DNA from: Pseudomonadota bacterium
GTDB lineage: Bacteria; Pseudomonadota; Gammaproteobacteria; Burkholderiales; Burkholderiaceae_C
Reading direction: 5' to 3'
Assembly (NCBI GenBank): GCA_021798395.1
Contig: JAJZHS010000205.1
Coordinates: forward strand, 1 to 5,093
DNA: 5,093 bases
Position numbers and translations under genes: made by a program. This document shows, piece by piece, positions 5,076 through 5,093 of this stretch (within the stretch, counting starts at the first letter, position 1; every line of letters begins with the position of its first letter). The notes beneath the pieces are model-generated. The model did not search any database and had not been told where the DNA came from. It saw only the letters and a list, made by a program, of their open reading frames with translations.

Positions 5076-5093
5076 GACGTTGGCAGCGGTGCC
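3819..5093 (-). CDS. Kelch-like repeat protein (beta-propeller), C-terminal part, start outside window
   Basis: The frame is open from the right edge to TGA 3819-3821, giving 424 residues without a start. It consists almost entirely of six similar units of 62-73 residues. Each has W-x-W/F-x-x-G-S, a small/polar linker often with YGT, a (P)GAR block, W-x-D-x-x-G-x-L/F-W, an F/Y-G-G, and finally LxDLWEY. The double glycine, the aromatics and the spacing are those of kelch/galactose-oxidase-type beta-propeller blades. Examples are NLWMFGGNGFDSNDKQGPLG and NLWMFGGYGVDAYGVVAPLN. The protein ends right after NDLWSYTP, so the C-terminus is complete with no anchor or sorting domain there. Composition is rich in Gly, Ser, Ala, Thr and Trp with few charges, which suggests an exported or surface protein, but the signal peptide would be off the window. 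No catalytic residues of galactose oxidase are evident, and the role is unknown. The ATG at 4944-4946 lies inside a repeat and is not a credible start. Confidence 0.82.
   Translation of the reverse strand, partial: GTAANVWSFDGGSTTVNALGSYGTAGTAGGQPGARAQAASWHDASGRLWMFGGNGYAASGGAGELADLWRYDTATSQWTWVAGPSTTGTSGVYGTQGSSASTNWPGARDSAQTWTDAAGNFWMYGGHGVDASGTSGMLGDLWEYSAGAWTWVGGSNSAGTATSATAPGARSAAATWIDSSGNLWMFGGNGFDSNDKQGPLGDLWEYSGGKWALVGGSTLASAAGNWGLQGQAASTNVPSARYGAASWVDSSGHFWLFGGKGIDSSGKLGQLGDLWEFDPTTKSWTWVSGSALAQAIGVYGTSSVSLSGNTPGARAYATAWSDANGNLWMFGGYGVDAYGVVAPLNDLWEYSTSTGLWTWVSGSNAVNAKGSYAGSGSNSANAAGARYGATGWIDSSGRLWFFGGAGLDATPTLGDLNDLWSYTP

Noticed and set aside
3819..5093. The regular spacing of repeats at the right end could suggest a CRISPR array or a satellite repeat.
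   Set aside because: The units are about 186-219 nt, keep an open reading frame with conserved protein motifs, and vary at codon positions, so they are coding repeats.

Overview
The window is very GC-rich (roughly 70% by eye). It carries a conserved proteobacterial housekeeping block followed by one accessory-looking gene. The order is penicillin-binding protein tail, cyaY, lptM, lysA, msrQ, msrP. From general knowledge this order is typical of Betaproteobacteria, especially Burkholderiales, so I infer a high-GC betaproteobacterium. A related gammaproteobacterium cannot be excluded from sequence alone.

Layout, left to right. Positions 2-169 (+) hold the last 55 codons of a probable class A penicillin-binding protein. 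Its end overlaps the end of cyaY (frataxin homologue, - strand, 135-449), which is convergent with it. The small lipoprotein gene lptM (+, 472-621) is divergent from cyaY and 22 nt away. It is followed after 32 nt by lysA (diaminopimelate decarboxylase, +, 654-1946), and the two look like one operon. lysA converges on and overlaps msrQ by 44 nt. msrP (2657-3631) and msrQ (1903-2646) form a - strand operon read from about 3631 down. It encodes the periplasmic molybdenum methionine-sulfoxide reductase and its membrane haem partner. A 187-nt non-coding stretch (3632-3818) separates msrP from the 3' end of a kelch-like repeat protein on the - strand. That gene runs off the right edge, and six propeller-type repeat units are visible.

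Functionally, lysA makes lysine from meso-diaminopimelate. LptM is an outer-membrane lipoprotein linked in E. coli to maturation of the LPS transporter LptD, and the penicillin-binding protein builds peptidoglycan, so the left half has an envelope theme. MsrPQ repairs oxidised methionines in periplasmic proteins using electrons from the membrane. CyaY acts in iron-sulfur cluster assembly. The kelch-type gene has no clear functional link to the others.

I find no convincing new multi-gene system here. The points most worth a second look are the internally repeated kelch-like protein, a pair of same-armed hairpins flanking the msrP leader, the tightly packed divergent cyaY/lptM starts, and the antisense overlap at the lysA/msrQ ends.
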